Under the pieces are notes generated by a model. That model was not told where the DNA came from, did not search any database, and saw only the letters and a program-made list of their open reading frames with translations. From assembly GCA_964007475.1 (NCBI GenBank), contig OZ023275.1, positions 17,835,829 through 17,899,828 on the forward strand: a DNA stretch of 64,000 nt, written 5' to 3'. Shown here piece by piece: positions 1-14,154 of the stretch (within the stretch, counting starts at the first letter, position 1; each line of letters begins with the position of its first letter). This stretch comes from Hybos culiciformis (taxonomy: Eukaryota > Arthropoda > Insecta > Diptera > Hybotidae). Both the position numbers and the translations under genes were made by a program.

Positions 1-3000
1 AATGCCTTTAATTTGCTACATTGTGCGGACTTTCTTATTCATTTTCATTTTTGTGTCTATTTAAAACATTTTTTTTTGTTATAATTTAAATAAAATTTAA
101 ATTTTATACTGCACAAAATAAATACATGTATGCAATGTACTAAAGAATTGTTTTTTTTCTTTCTATTTGGAAAAAAAATACTTTTAAAATATGTAAAGAG
201 AAAAAGAAAAAAAAAAGTTTTTCAATCTTTTATTAAGTTTCTATATCGCAAAACTGATTTGCAATTGGTTATGTACCTACAGCAATTGCAAGGGGAAATA
301 TATAAAATGACGTAGATACTCAATTATTCAATATAAAACTTTATTAAGTTATTTTTTAAACAAAATACTTACACATCGTTCTCTAAATACATTTATATAT
401 CGAATCAGATTTTTTTTTTTATTATTAATTATGTCACAAGTGAATTAAATTAAACATAATAAATAAATTGATATGAGAACATACCCACATAAAAATTAAG
501 TTTTGAAGTGCAGAAGTTTTTAATGTTTTCAATCTGAGTATATTTTACTTTTTTAACCTCAACTTTTTATAGCTTTTGTTGTGTGGTAACTTCAATCAGT
601 AGCAACATACAATTTATCATAAGAATATATTTTGAATTTGATAAACAGATGTCTCTATCTTGATTCAAAAGTAATTATTTGAAAAATATACATAATCTAT
701 AAAATTTTAAGAAAATTATAAAATAAAACTATAATTAAAATCTACTTATAAAAATATTTATACATTCCTTATTTACAATATAAAATATTTTGTCAAAAGA
801 AAATTTCAAAGTCCACCAAGAATTGGTAATTTAATGAACTTGTTTCTATTTTTATTTTATTTTATTTTTTTATTATTATTATTTATAATAATTAGTATTT
901 ACATTTTACAACATAGATAATTTTTCATGGTCTCAAATTTTCCACTTGTAAACGAACATTATATTTAAAATAAAATTTCAAGAACAAAATATAGTATTAT
1001 TATAATATATATATATAAATTACTCTTAGAAAAATATATTTCACAGAAATAACAATAAAAAAAAAATTAAAATTTATAAAACAATTTCAAGGGTTTTTTT
1101 TATTTACAAAAATATTTATTCTGAGATGCTGGCTACTGTAATTTAATAATATACAATGTCAATATTATAATCTCTGTCAAGCAACTGTGTCTAGTAAAAC
1201 ATGATGATAAAATTTAAATAAATTTCTTTTAAATTTAATAACATTGGTATATAAGATTTTCTATATTTAAACCATCCAGTCTGACTTGATGGGTAGTAAA
1301 TCCACTCAAATAAAATTTAAAAACGTGATAAATAAATTTGAAAGTGAAGACTGCACTTTGAATATTAGTTTCATTTACTTATATTCAAAAATAATATTAT
1401 CAAACTTTAAAATCATATTGAGACAGTTTATTGAAAATTTGTTGACCTCAGAAATGACCAACAATTCAGCCAATATCCACTTATTATAGTAAAATAACAC
1501 ATTAAATATGTAGATCAATAATGAATAACATGTGAAATAAAAATAAATAAAAACAATATAATAAAATAAACATACATAAAAAGTTTATAATTAGATTTTT
1601 GACTATAAAAGCATAATTAATTATGGTACTTATGCACGTACATAATGTAGTCAAAAACATTCCAAATATTTAATCCTCATTCAAAATTTCTTGTACAAAG
1701 GATACATTGTTAATTGTAATGCTTTTTATAATAAAAAAAACATTTAAATTTCACCAAATAAGCATAATAATAAACCATATAAACCCAATAAGCATGATTA
1801 ATTTTCATTATAAAAATCAATATTGAAAATACAAAGATCAAGGTTGTTATTTTTAGTAAAATTTAATGCTTTTATGATATATGTATTTTTAAATATTTTT
1901 GTAATTATGTATAGTGTGAATTTTTATAATATGAATTTTGATAATCGTTATATTTCTGTAATTGATGGACAATTAATGTAATATATTTTAACTCTATTTT
2001 TCACTTTAAAAATTATTACAACAATTAAGTAAAAAGAAAGTAATATTTGATTTAAAATATTTTTTTTTTAAACTTTCTTTTGCAATTTGTAAGTCATAAT
2101 ATAAAAAATATAGAACTAAACTATCCTATAAATACAAGAAAATAATTTTGATGACAAATCATATTAGATTTTACTCACAGCACTGTTTCCAATTAATAGT
2201 TTATGTAAACACTTTCTTTGTTTGAATTTACATGAGATACATGTATATCTTTTTCACTATCAAGTTTTGGTTAAATCATAATAATAATAACGTGATATTA
2301 ACTTAGTCTATTACTATTTTTTTTTGTTAACAATCAATTTGGGTCATAATTTTTAATTACGCAGTCAAATGAATAACAAAAACGTTAAAAAAAAAAATTG
2401 TAAATGATATCATCTATTTTTGAAGAAACCATATTTTTTTTTCCCCCCAAAAAATATGTTTTTAACTAAATATGCGTTTTCTCAATATTTACTTTGTGAT
2501 TAATATTTATCATTTTTAATTTTTTTAATTCATTGTCTTTCAAACAATTTTTTTTTTTTTTTTTAACAAAAATGATAAATAAATAAAATATAATACATAT
2601 ATGTATTTAAAATATGATTAGTAAATTGCCCATTATAATACTACTTGAGCAAAATCTATAATTTTAGTTATAATATACGACGAGTGTGCCTGTTGACTAT
2701 ATGACTACAAAATTCTGCTTTGTTTATTTTTTTTTCGTATTTATATTTATTCATATAAATTTAATAAAAATTATATTAAGAGTTCGAAAAAACTTAGATA
2801 TTATGTTTTTGTTTTATTAGAAATACTTTATTACTATACAATATAAGTATCTATTAAAAATTTATTTACGTTGTATACAATTCGAAGATAACCTGTTGTC
2901 AAATCTAAGAAAAAAAATTTCCTTTAATGTCATCTCTTAATCTTAACATTCGTCTTCGTTTTCATTTGGATTCTTTTGATATGGTTTTTTATTTTCAAGT

Positions 3001-6000
3001 ACACTATTAAGTAGTTTCTCAATGAAGTGAATTCTTTTGTATTAGAAAATCTTTAACAAAAATAAAGGACTAAATATCTATTAAGTATAATTTCTAAAAA
3101 CATTAACAATATTCTTTCTTCAATTTAAAAAAAAATAATGAAAAAAAAAAATACGATAAACATGTGAATCACAATTTTTCTATTTTTAATTGGAAACCAA
3201 AAATTTTATGTCTAGGGTATTATTATAAAACGCATATACTTAATATCTTTTTTTTTATGAATATATATATATTATTCATTTTAAAGATAAATAATTTCCA
3301 TCTAGGTCAAAGGGTCGTAATTTGTTTTTGTGCATTAATATAATTTTAATTTGAAATCATAAAAAAAAATGCAACAGAAAATATTTTTTTTTTTATGATT
3401 TAATTTGAAACGTCAAAAAAAAATATTAAGAATTTTGTACTTAAAAATAACATATTTTTTGTGCGGTTTTACCTAAGAAAAACACACTTAAAAATCATGA
3501 TTTTTTTTTTTTTTTTTGATAAACAGGAAGTAGAAAAAAATTTCAAAATTTTGTTAAAAAAATATATATGAAGATTATCTTGATGAAGGGACTTTCTTTT
3601 AATAATAATTTATGTTTATAAAATATTTTCTATTAAGTATTTATTTTATGTAAAACATAAATAATAACTAGAATCTGTGTATAGTTTTATAATATGAATT
3701 ATTAATTTAATAAAGAATTCAAACTTCAAAAATACCGAACCCAAAAAAAAAAAAAAGAAAATAATATTTGACATTGAAATTCAGATTTAAGTCAATACGG
3801 CACTAAACAATAATTTTTCATCATTTTATATACGTACAAGAAAACTAGTAACTATGTATATTGAACAAATCACAATACAATTGTGTAAAAAAGTTAAAAA
3901 AAAAAAAAGGTCATTAGTGAAAAAATTTAGGTTTCCCAAACAATTGAATTTAGAGAAGAATACCTATTCAATTTTTATAAGTATGTATATAAATAAATAT
4001 ATACGAATTCCAAAAATTGTGTAAACTTTTTTTTTTTTCAAATATATAGGTACATACTCTAAACTTACATAAATCAAATAATTAAATGGTGTGCTGGAAT
4101 ATCAAAAAGAAAAAAGTTTAAGAATTAACCAACATAACTACTTATTAAAATAACTATATATACAGATATTTCGTAATTTCATTTAACCATTTTCCGAAAT
4201 TTTTTTTTTATTTAATGAAATAAATTATTTTTTTTTTTTAGTTAAACATCCACCCTCAATATAAAAATAAAACAAAAATAAAATTTAATTCATCTTTAAG
4301 AAAAAAAAAGACTATCATACAGCCAGGTACGTGCTACAAAAAAAATTAAATTCAAAAGTCATCTTCCCAAAATTTTTCTCAAACCCATTAATTAAGAAAT
4401 TCATTAAATTTTTCTCATGTTTGTAATTATAATTTTTAAAATACCTATATTCAAACATTAATTTAAAAGATGAGAGTTTAAATAAAGAAGGTATCCTAAG
4501 AAATAGTTTAGTTTTCGAAACTTTTTGTACTTTTTGGAAATGTCTTTTCTACCAAAATCATATGAAAAATCAAAGCATATACTTTCGTTTATGCATAAAT
4601 TAGAAATTTGCTTAACATAAGATGCTTGATTTAAGCATCGTTTGGTGGTAATATTAATTTTCCATTGCATGCTTCGTACCGAGCCCTCTCCTTTCGTTTT
4701 AGCATGTATATGAGAGTGATGGTAAAGTTTTCATGGCAATTTATTGCCTTGAAGTGCAGTGGTGTTAAGATGCACCCCCAACTCAATTAAATAAGTTCCA
4801 CACAAATGAGTTGTTAAGATATTAAAATACTATATTATTATTGACGTTCTAGTAATAATCGATGTTTTTTAAAAGATTCCTTTTATTATTTTAATATTAT
4901 TAGGAAATTCAAATAATTCTGTATACTCTCAAGAATTGGAATAACCCAATAATCGAAAAAAAACAATGTTTGAATATGTATCTTTTTATTAGAATTTCTG
5001 GTCCGTCTGAGTGAAATTAGTATTGAATATTCAGTTAATTTGAGCATTGAAGTTTCATATGATTTTTAAGTTCGAACTTAATTCATAGTATAGGCTGTAA
5101 CTAAAACAAATATTCTTTTAAACTGCATCGTAAAATTGAAATATGTTAAGATTTTTCTTCTGTAGATACTCAGAAAAAATCAAGATTTGGCTTCGTTTTT
5201 TGCAATAAAAAAGGATTCAAAACATTTCGTGATCGGATGTACTACGACATGATTTTACGAAAACCATATTACAAAACTTTACTATATACTTAACACAATA
5301 ATGTATGTGCCAGTTAATATATAAAAATTTACCATTTTTCAACAATGGCGCTACACTTAGAAAATCGTATAAGGGATTTTTAAGTGAAAATTAAATGCGA
5401 ATAGATTTTAAAATAAAAATTAAAAATAATAAGTATATATATGTATTCGAAAGTATATGTAATATGTAAATAAAGATAATTTTATCTATTTTGAGGTTAA
5501 CGGACATTGAAATTTTTTTTTTCTTTTACAGTCAATTAAGATTTATTACATTTACACCGCATCAGCAGTGTTATTGTTTCCTTTGGCCTTTAAAAACAAA
5601 ATATAAATCAAATATAGAAAAAAAAATTGTTTTCTTACTTACTTACTTATATCATTATATCATTTTAAATTCAAGAGGCAGGTAGGTATCTAAATAGTAT
5701 ACTATTATACATATATATATTATATTTATATATATACATTATTTTTTCTTAAAAACGTGCTCGTTGAATAGATCAAAAAAATTTTCACCTATCTTTCTTT
5801 ATTATATGCGGCTTGAACACTATTATACAGTTTTTAATAAAATTTCCATGAAAGATAAATTTTTAAATTAAGGCCTTTCAAAAAAAAGATATTGTGTTAG
5901 GCACATTTTAAATTTAAATCACGTTTTCAATATTCCTTTTATTTATTCAAGGGCACTGCAAAGGGATGCAATCAAAAACGTGCAAAAATGAAATATTACA

Positions 6001-9000
6001 AAAATTGATATAAAAATTTTTTCACAAAATATATTCTTTCAAGCCTCGATCGAATCAAACTATATGCAATTTAACGCGCAAAACTTAATGATTTATAGAA
6101 CAAGAACTTATACTAGAGTTTCTCTAAAAAAAAATTCATATTCAAATATGTAAATAAATTAATTCTAGAATTAAAATCGAAACTATAATTCATAAAGTTG
6201 TCAGGAAGTAAAAAGTTTTTTAAGGAAATTGTAAAAAAAATAACTTTTTTAAACATATAGAAAAAAAAGGGCCAATAATCACAATTGATTCAAATATTCT
6301 TTCTAATATTCTGAAACAGAATTGTTTGTAATGGGTGTAATTTTGATAAGATCTGAAACAAAGCTTGGAACTTTAATTATAATATATTAAAAAAAATCAA
6401 CACTGCTATGTGTTTTTCCAATCGCAAAAAAAATCAAACAAAACATTTTATTATCGAGCTTCACCTAAAAAAAATATGATATTGTTTTAAGTACATATTC
6501 AATTTTAAAAGCATATAAATATGGTAGCTCAGAATTTGGAAACAAACCTCTTTTCACATTAAACAAACAAAAGAAAGATATTAAACAATTTACTTCTTTT
6601 CCGTTTTAAAACAAAAAAAAAAATTCATAAAATTAGTTAGAATTTTTCTATTTATGCACGTGAAACACTTAATGCTTCAATAAATATCCAATTTTTAGTT
6701 AATTTTTTTTTTTTTTTTGAATTGCTACATAGGTCCAAATGTATAATTGTATATCCAAATGTCATGCATTAATTTTGAAGAGGACTCTGAAAATATCTGA
6801 TGAGAACAGATAATACACTTATGAAACAAAAAATATAAATAACCTTGTAGAACTCTTAAATCTTCTTAAATACACATAATGTTTTTATCAAATCTTAATG
6901 TTAATATGCAATGAAAGGTTTCTGCACACACTAAATAATATATTATGCAGAGGAAGTGCACAAAGCAATTAACTAAGTATTTGAGAACAAACGACACAAA
7001 GATAAAAACAAAAATATGTACTTGTAATTTTCTGAAATATATATACATATGTATATAAGATTGATTTTAACATATGTTTCAATTTACATGGGAAAATGAT
7101 ATAAAAATTTTAAGTAAAAAGGAAAACAAAATTAAATTTTATTTTTATTTCTCGTTCTCGCCAATTACTATTTAGAACAAAATTAAGGCGGTTGAAATGA
7201 AACATTTTTTTTCAAGAATAAATTATTACATATTTTTCAACATACTTAACTTTTTCAGATTTTAATCAGAATAATAAAGAAATCAGTATGGGGTGCTGAT
7301 AACTGATAATACCAAGTTTGACGTTTTCTCAAACAATAACTAAATCTTAAATATAAGATAAATTTCAGGAATCTTTAAATTACGAAAACCCCAACTTTAA
7401 ACTTTGGAAATTTAAAAATAAGTCTTAATTAAATTTGTTGTTGGAAAGTTGAAACACCCAATTTAGGAAAGCAATTAGTTGCTAGTATATAGTACAAAGA
7501 CTTAAATGTAATATACATTTTTGTCTCTAGGCAGCCGAGGAACTATCATGGTTTGCACGCTTCTCGGAGCGAATCAAATAAATTATCAAAATAACTATAA
7601 AATGAATCAAAATAAACATTAGTTACTTATTTATAACACCTTTTTTTTGTTATTAACTTTATTTTTAGTTTTACAAAAGAACTATTATCACCGAATTTTA
7701 AAAAATTTATTTATCATATTAATAATAAAATATTTTAAAATTCACTATTTTCAAAGTGCATTCACCTTCAAATAAATTAAATTGTTTAATATTTTTTGAA
7801 AAAACGAAAATTAACAATATAAGCAATAAAAATATTTTCGAAAACAAAGCGTAAATGCAGACTAAATAAATCCACACTCTTCTAAAATGTATATAGTAAT
7901 AATAATTTTAAAGATTTTTCTTCAAAATGATTCAAATTGATATTATCATTTTATGTAAATTTTATGCATAATAAAAAGAACATGGAATGAAAAAGAATAA
8001 ACGGGGCTAAATAATGTCAATAAAATAAGTTATAAAGTAAAATCGTTATATATACTTATTAAATTAAAGTTTCAAGCAGACGACATTTTTGCATCACATA
8101 AAAAGAGTTCAGAAATCGAAACAACATTGAGTTTATCGCCCTTCGTTTAAACACCAAGAAAAGTTTAATATATTATAATATTATTGTTATTAAGTTTTAA
8201 TAATATTATCAATATATAGCTCCTTAGAGAATATAAATTTTAAAATTTAATCTTGACGCATACCGATATTGTTTTAAGTAAAAACAAATCGAAAAAATAA
8301 ATAATTTGTTTTTTTTATTAGAACCAATTTTAAACTTCAAGCATGAATTGAAAATTAATTTTTTTTTTAGATTATGTAAAGTTTCATTTGCGGTAAATAC
8401 ATGTGTTTGCAATATACATAGTAAAGATATAGGTTTATAAACTCGAATTAGTAATTTTTTAAAGGATGTTAATTACTAAAAATAGGTTCTTGATTTGAAC
8501 CTTAAATGCGAAGCTTCTTGACATTAAATTATATATTAAATTGCGTTACGAAATTTGTGGATATTTAAATTGTTATTTTAATTAAGTAATGCCATTCCGA
8601 CAATCAGTTAATAATGGTAATGTTAATTGAATTGATAATAATAAACAAAATTAATAGAAATTTATTTGAACCTATAAACACAAATACAAGAAAACTAAAA
8701 GGGTTAAAGCGTCAAAACATTTAAAAAGATAAGTTGATAATGGGCAATAAAAATTAAAACTATTTTAGCCCATTTGAATCATAAATTGAATGAACTTTTA
8801 ATTGACAATTAAATATCAATAAAATCCTCAAACGATTAAAAAGCACTTACATCTTACATACATAATTTTGTTTTCAATATTTTTTTGTACTTAAAGAGTT
8901 AAAAAAAATATTTCCTCAAATGATTTTTATATTTTATTGAATTAAATCAGTAAAAATAATAAAAATTGAATTACAAAAAATTTTATTTCGATATTTCTTA

Positions 9001-9540
9001 ATCAGTCATTTGTGCAACAAAGTTTAAAATAAAAATTAATATTAAAAACCTCGCATTTGAAACCTACATTAATAATTTTAGTTTTTACTAAAGTAGGTTA
9101 ATAAGTAGGTTGATAAGTATAGGTTAACCTCGAAACTTTGCTAGAAAAAACTCAACACTCTACTAGAAAGACTAGCAGCCTTTGTTTGTGAATCAATTAT
9201 TTGTGTCTGAAAATAAAATAATGTCAATTTTTTCGAGTTTCGGATTTAAAAAGTCAAAAATTGGGGATGGTCATATGACTAATTTATAGATATATCAAAG
9301 TTAACTTCTTAAAGCTCTGATACATGCATATATTATCACTTCTTATAGTAATACTATTACATTACGAATGCTAGATCCTTTTAATTCATACCAATCAAAT
9401 CCAAGTCAAACACTTTTAAACACAGACCCCTAAACTTTGTGTTTTTTTTTAAACATCATATTTATCATAGATACCGAGAATAAAACAATCATTTAAGTCA
9501 TCTACATAATAAAATAATTTCACTTTTTATATTTATTAAA
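1..9540. other. AT-rich non-coding region, no complete gene recognised
   Basis: This stretch is very AT-rich with many A and T runs, and no ORF in it resembles a known protein. Two patches are less AT-rich: about 4665-4790, which I cannot interpret, and 7531-7581, listed separately as a possible terminal exon. If highwire is intact to the left of the window, this stretch is part of one of its introns. Confidence 0.6.
7531..7581 (+). CDS. Candidate short terminal exon (16 codons plus stop), unknown gene
   Basis: A pyrimidine-rich tract ending in TCTCTAG at 7524-7530 is followed by an open stretch reading AAEELSWFARFSERIK and then TAA at 7579-7581. Its base composition is clearly richer in G+C than the flanks, and the codons look like coding usage rather than random AT-rich DNA. 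It could be the last exon of a plus-strand gene whose earlier exons lie to the left of the window, an alternative exon, or chance. I do not recognise the peptide, and no matching upstream exon was found in the window. Confidence 0.25.
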   Translation, partial: AAEELSWFARFSERIK

Positions 9541-9579
9541 TAAAATAATAATCTTAAACAATAAAATCGCATTTATAAA

Positions 9580-9894
9580 ATGGCAAACAATTTGAAGAAA
9601 TTGGTACCACTATTGGACAGAGTTTTGGTACGAAAAGCCGAAAAGATTGCTAAAACAGAAAGCGGAATTATGATTCCTGAAAAGTCCCAAGAGAAAACTG
9701 TTACTGGTACAGTTGTTGCAGTTGGACCAGGAGCAAGAAATGAAAATGGTGCGATTATTCCAATGTCAATCAAAGTTGGAGATAACGTTTTACTACCGCG
9801 TCATTATAGCTCAACTAAGGTGGATTTGGATGATGATCAGAATAATGAATATCATTTATTCAGAGAAAATGAATTATTAGCGAAATACAAATAA
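9580..9894 (+). CDS. Hsp10: 10 kDa heat shock protein (chaperonin 10), mitochondrial
   Basis: This single-exon ORF encodes 104 aa, the normal length for eukaryotic Hsp10/GroES. The family forms a seven-subunit lid on mitochondrial Hsp60 and helps fold imported proteins in the matrix. The sequence opens with a typical KKLVPLLDRVLV segment. The mobile loop around residues 22-36 carries the hydrophobic tripeptide IMI that docks onto Hsp60, and TVVAVGPGARN, VGDNVLLP and the C-terminal LFRENELLAKYK follow. The roof-loop side, RHYSSTKVDLDDDQNN, differs from the usual EFGGTKVxLEGDQKE, so this copy is somewhat diverged. An AATAAA lies 51 bases past the stop (9945-9950). No intron is present, so it may be a retrocopy, but no flanking poly-A tail or target duplication is obvious and the frame is intact. 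I expect it is functional. Confidence 0.93.
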   Translation: MANNLKKLVPLLDRVLVRKAEKIAKTESGIMIPEKSQEKTVTGTVVAVGPGARNENGAIIPMSIKVGDNVLLPRHYSSTKVDLDDDQNNEYHLFRENELLAKYK

Positions 9895-12800
9895 AAATTT
9901 GATTATATTGACATTACATTGTGATTAATTTTATAATAATTTAAAATAAAGACAAATATTCGAAAAATTATTTTCTGATTATGTACTAGTGTGAAATTTT
10001 TGGAATTAGTAAATCTTAAGTAGTATTTAGCAGGGGAGATTATTTTACACTAAGTGGAAAAAAAACTAAACTTTTAATTAACAAATCAAGATTAGACTTT
10101 CACCTATGGTACAAATTGGTTTTTTTTTTTTATCGTGGAAAGCGGAACCAATAAATATAATTACATAATAAATCAAATTAATTCTTGATTGATTAAAAAC
10201 AAAAATTTAAAGAAAAGGACTTATATTATGTTGCACAGTTTTTAAGCCAGCTATGTAGTGCAGATGTAGAACGTAATTATTGCCGATGGTATTCAATTTT
10301 CGACTTAAAAACAATCTTGATTTATTTTTTGTGCAAAAATTAAGAAAATTCAAATTTGCAATTATACATACTGTTTTTCCAAGTTTATAATCATTGAAAT
10401 TTTCTTCGTAGTAGAAAATAAACAATTATAGGTAATTTGTTTACAAATCAAGTCTTTTCATTTTAATGTTTATGCTAAAAAAAAAATTCAAATACGTTTC
10501 TACATAAATAAATTTTTCAATATTATTGTGCATTGGTTCGTTTTCAGATGTAGAATTGTATAAATATCAAATTATTTTTAAATACACACGTCTATTTATT
10601 TAATGTGTTATTCGAATATTGAAGACCCAGACCTAATTATTAATATAATTACATATAATTATTTTTTTGGACTGGTTTTCGAAGCTTTAATTTTAAGTGT
10701 ACGCAGTTTGTTTTTGGTTCAATTTTTTTTTTGTTTCTTAAAGTTGGCAATATTCTCACTCTTTTGTGGCATTTACACTAAAATTTTTCAAATTGAATAA
10801 AATTCAATCCATACCGAAATTAAACAACAAAAAATTGTGATTAGTTGAATACTGTAAGAAAAATTCTATCAGAATGGAAAAGGAAAAATAATTAATACTA
10901 AAATAGAATTTTTAATGAGAGCAAATAATAAAAACAAAAATCATTTGGGAATTAGGAAATAATATGTCAAAACATAAAAATTCTATGCTAATGTTTTATA
11001 TTATATTGCATTTATTTTTTTTTATAATAAAAATTAAATATTTGGAATATTTTAATTTTTGAAAAAAAATAATAAAAATAAAATCTTTGTCAGAAAATAC
11101 TTTAATTATGTTTATTTTTTTATCGCACCATCTGAAAAATATAATATTTACTTTATACTTATATATATTTATATAAGACATCGGATTCTGACTCTGTACA
11201 CACCTCAAATTAAAGTTCGTTCATATATTTCTTTTTCTGAGCCGTCATTTATATTTATGTGTTAAGTTTAATGAAAACCTTTTATTTATTTTTTATTTTA
11301 TATTTTATTTTATTTTTTTAATTTTAAGTAAATACTTAGAACCCGTAAAGCAGAAAATATTCGGAAATAAAAAAAAAAAATCTTTACTTTTGAAAAATTT
11401 GAAACTTTAATTTTATTTTCTCTTTTTTTTTTTTTTTGTGAAAATTTATCTGTAATGTAATCTTCATCTTAAATATCATCAACAAGTCTTTTGTCTTCAA
11501 ATTATTAATAATATGATCTTTCTTAATAAAAAAAACTAAAGTAAACGATATGTTTTCATTTATTATTCAAAATAAAAAGTAGAGAGATATGTAATTTAAA
11601 AAAAAATAAAAATAAATTTTTTTCCTTAAAAATAAAATATGCATAATAATAATGATAATGTTAACCGCAAACCAAGAATACATAATCATATAAAAAATTT
11701 TAAAATTAAAATAATAATCAGATTATAAATCTAATTTTGTAGGTTTAAAAGGTGTTTCAGTTTTTAAATAAAATATGCGTACTTAAAGTTCGATATGGAA
11801 TTTCCATCCAAGTTGATTGCATAACCAAATCCAAATAATTTTGACGGTATTAATTTATTCAATATTTATAGTTTATTTATAACGAATTCTATGAATACCG
11901 CAGTAATATAAATCATTAATTTGAAATTTTGTTTGTCAAGGACAGCACACTATCATGATAAAATTATGCTCATTTGGTTATTGATTTCCTTTTTTTGTTT
12001 ATAATGTTTATTTTGAAGTTTCTTGAACTTGTTGTTATTTAAAAAAAACACAACACTATGCGAAATATCAAATATTCTTTGAACTATTATTTCAAGTTTT
12101 CTGCAGAAGTCTATTATAGATTAGTTTTTAATTTCACATATATAATATTTTCATTTCACATTATATTAAAAAGAAAAATGATATGTTTATGCTATTCAAA
12201 TGCCCTATACTATTAAAATCAATTGTGGTAAATCTTATAGGTTGACACAAAATATTATATATCTTTTCATATGAAACGGTGGTGTGTGAAGTCTTTGCAA
12301 AAAAAATTAAATAAATAAATAAACAAATCTATAACCATTATTGCCAGTACATACATTTATTTTTACTGGCAATTCAAAGTTGAAAAGAATTTCAATTGAA
12401 GCCATAAATTGAATTAAGAGTTAATTTCTTTTCTTTTCTTGTTTTTTTTTTTTTTTACAAAAATAAAAAAGATATTTTTTTCTTCTTATTATTGTTTATC
12501 TTAAAAAAAAAAAGAAAGAAATTTAAAGGGAATATGAGAAAAGTATGTAGTAGAGAGTTCGTCAAGTGAATAAAATTCATTAAGAAGAGCATCGAACAAA
12601 AAAATAATGTTTTTTGTTATTAAATTTTTGACCGAATTTATTATATTGTTCTGGTTCTGGTTTTATTTAAAAACAATTTTTTTTTTTTTTTTTTAATGAA
12701 TATGTAGTTTGTTTTCATAAACGAAGGGATGAATTTATTTTGTTTGTGACTTGTTATCGTTTTTTTTTTGGTAGCATTTTTTTTTTTTTTTGAATGGACC

Positions 12801-14154
12801 GGAAATAATTTCTACTAACAATAAACGAATGTTTGTGGTGAACTTTAATAATACTATATACAAAAAAAGAAAAAAAAAGTATAATATTGTGGGATCAATT
12901 ATTTTATTTATTTACATATAGTCTGCGAACAAATTAAATTTGTTTTTTTTTTTTTCTAAAGATGGGATTACATTTTTGTTAGCGTCAATGAATTATTAAT
13001 TTTACTGAAATTTGTTGAGATTTTATTCGAAATCATTCTGAATATAAGAGAAGTGAATTTTTTGTTAAACAGTAACAATTAATTCAGAATAAAATATCAA
13101 AACCTTGAAAAACTAAAATTAATAAAAAACGACTACGAATAGAATTTGGATCAGTATTTGCCTACATGACTTTATCTATAACGTTCCTTTCAAAAAAAAA
13201 AAATGCTATTTTAGACTTTGAAATTTATGACTTCTGTAATCCAAAAGGTGTTGCATATTATGTTTCGTTTTAATTAAAACACTATTAGAAAAATAATAAA
13301 CGAAATATGATATTATGCATAAGTTTAAGCTCATGCAACATATTATGTAAAGAAATAACTTTTTTTTTCTCGATAATTAGTTTCTTCTACAAGAGTAGTG
13401 CTGTTATACAAATTCGTTTGTTTTACTTAGGTGCACACTGTACAGTATGATATTAATTTTGGTCGCTAAAAGAATCGTACATATAATTATAGTACCTACC
13501 GGACGTATTATTGAATAATAATTATAATTTGAGAGCGCCGCTGAAATAAGTTTTTTATTAGAACAAAATAAAAAAAATAAAAATATGCAATATTAAAAAC
13601 ATAAAATTTAAATTCATATTGTGTAACAGGAAAATAGTTAAAAAGAGTATAAAAATTACCGAAAAGAAAATAATAAAATTTATTTTTATTGGTTTTTTTT
13701 TTTTAAAGATTTTGTATTGCAATAAGGATCTGACTTTAATTGTTTGAGAAATATTTTACACGGCGACATTTTTATTACCGAAAATTTTTTTTTAAACAAT
13801 TGCTAAAAAGTGCTGGACCCGACATCAAAAGAAACGAGTTTAAAATTTTTCATTGAACTGAGGCAATCAAAATTTTTTCCAAAAGTTATTTTCATATAAT
13901 ACAATATTGCTGAATTTATTAATAATATAACTAACCCTAATAATTAATAATATAATTATATTAAATATAAATCAAAATTGATTTCCCACATCTATATCGT
14001 TTTTATTATTTATTTTTAATTATTTCATTATTATTTTTTGTATTTTCGAAGCCTTGAAAACGCAAAACTCCAGTTTCCGACTTTTTTAGCTCGAAATGTA
14101 TCCAAAACGTTATTATTCAACTAAGAATTAAAAATATTTTTATTCTCATTTCAG
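9895..14154. other. Non-coding region between Hsp10 and gene A
   Basis: The region is AT-rich with homopolymer tracts and no ORF resembling a protein. The first exon of gene A, expected to carry a signal peptide, should lie here or further left, but I could not find a convincing one. Confidence 0.5.

Noticed and set aside
9120..9260. Possible heat shock elements upstream of Hsp10
   Set aside because: GAA and TTC blocks occur near 9133 and 9231 but do not form the required alternating 5-bp units.
9573..9773. Minus-strand ORF of 66 codons opposite Hsp10
   Set aside because: It is the antisense shadow of the Hsp10 reading frame and resembles no protein.
13168..13284. Short ORF considered as the missing first exon of gene A
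   Set aside because: It has no signal peptide, no CxCG-type ending like gene B exon 1, and no donor that keeps frame with 14155.
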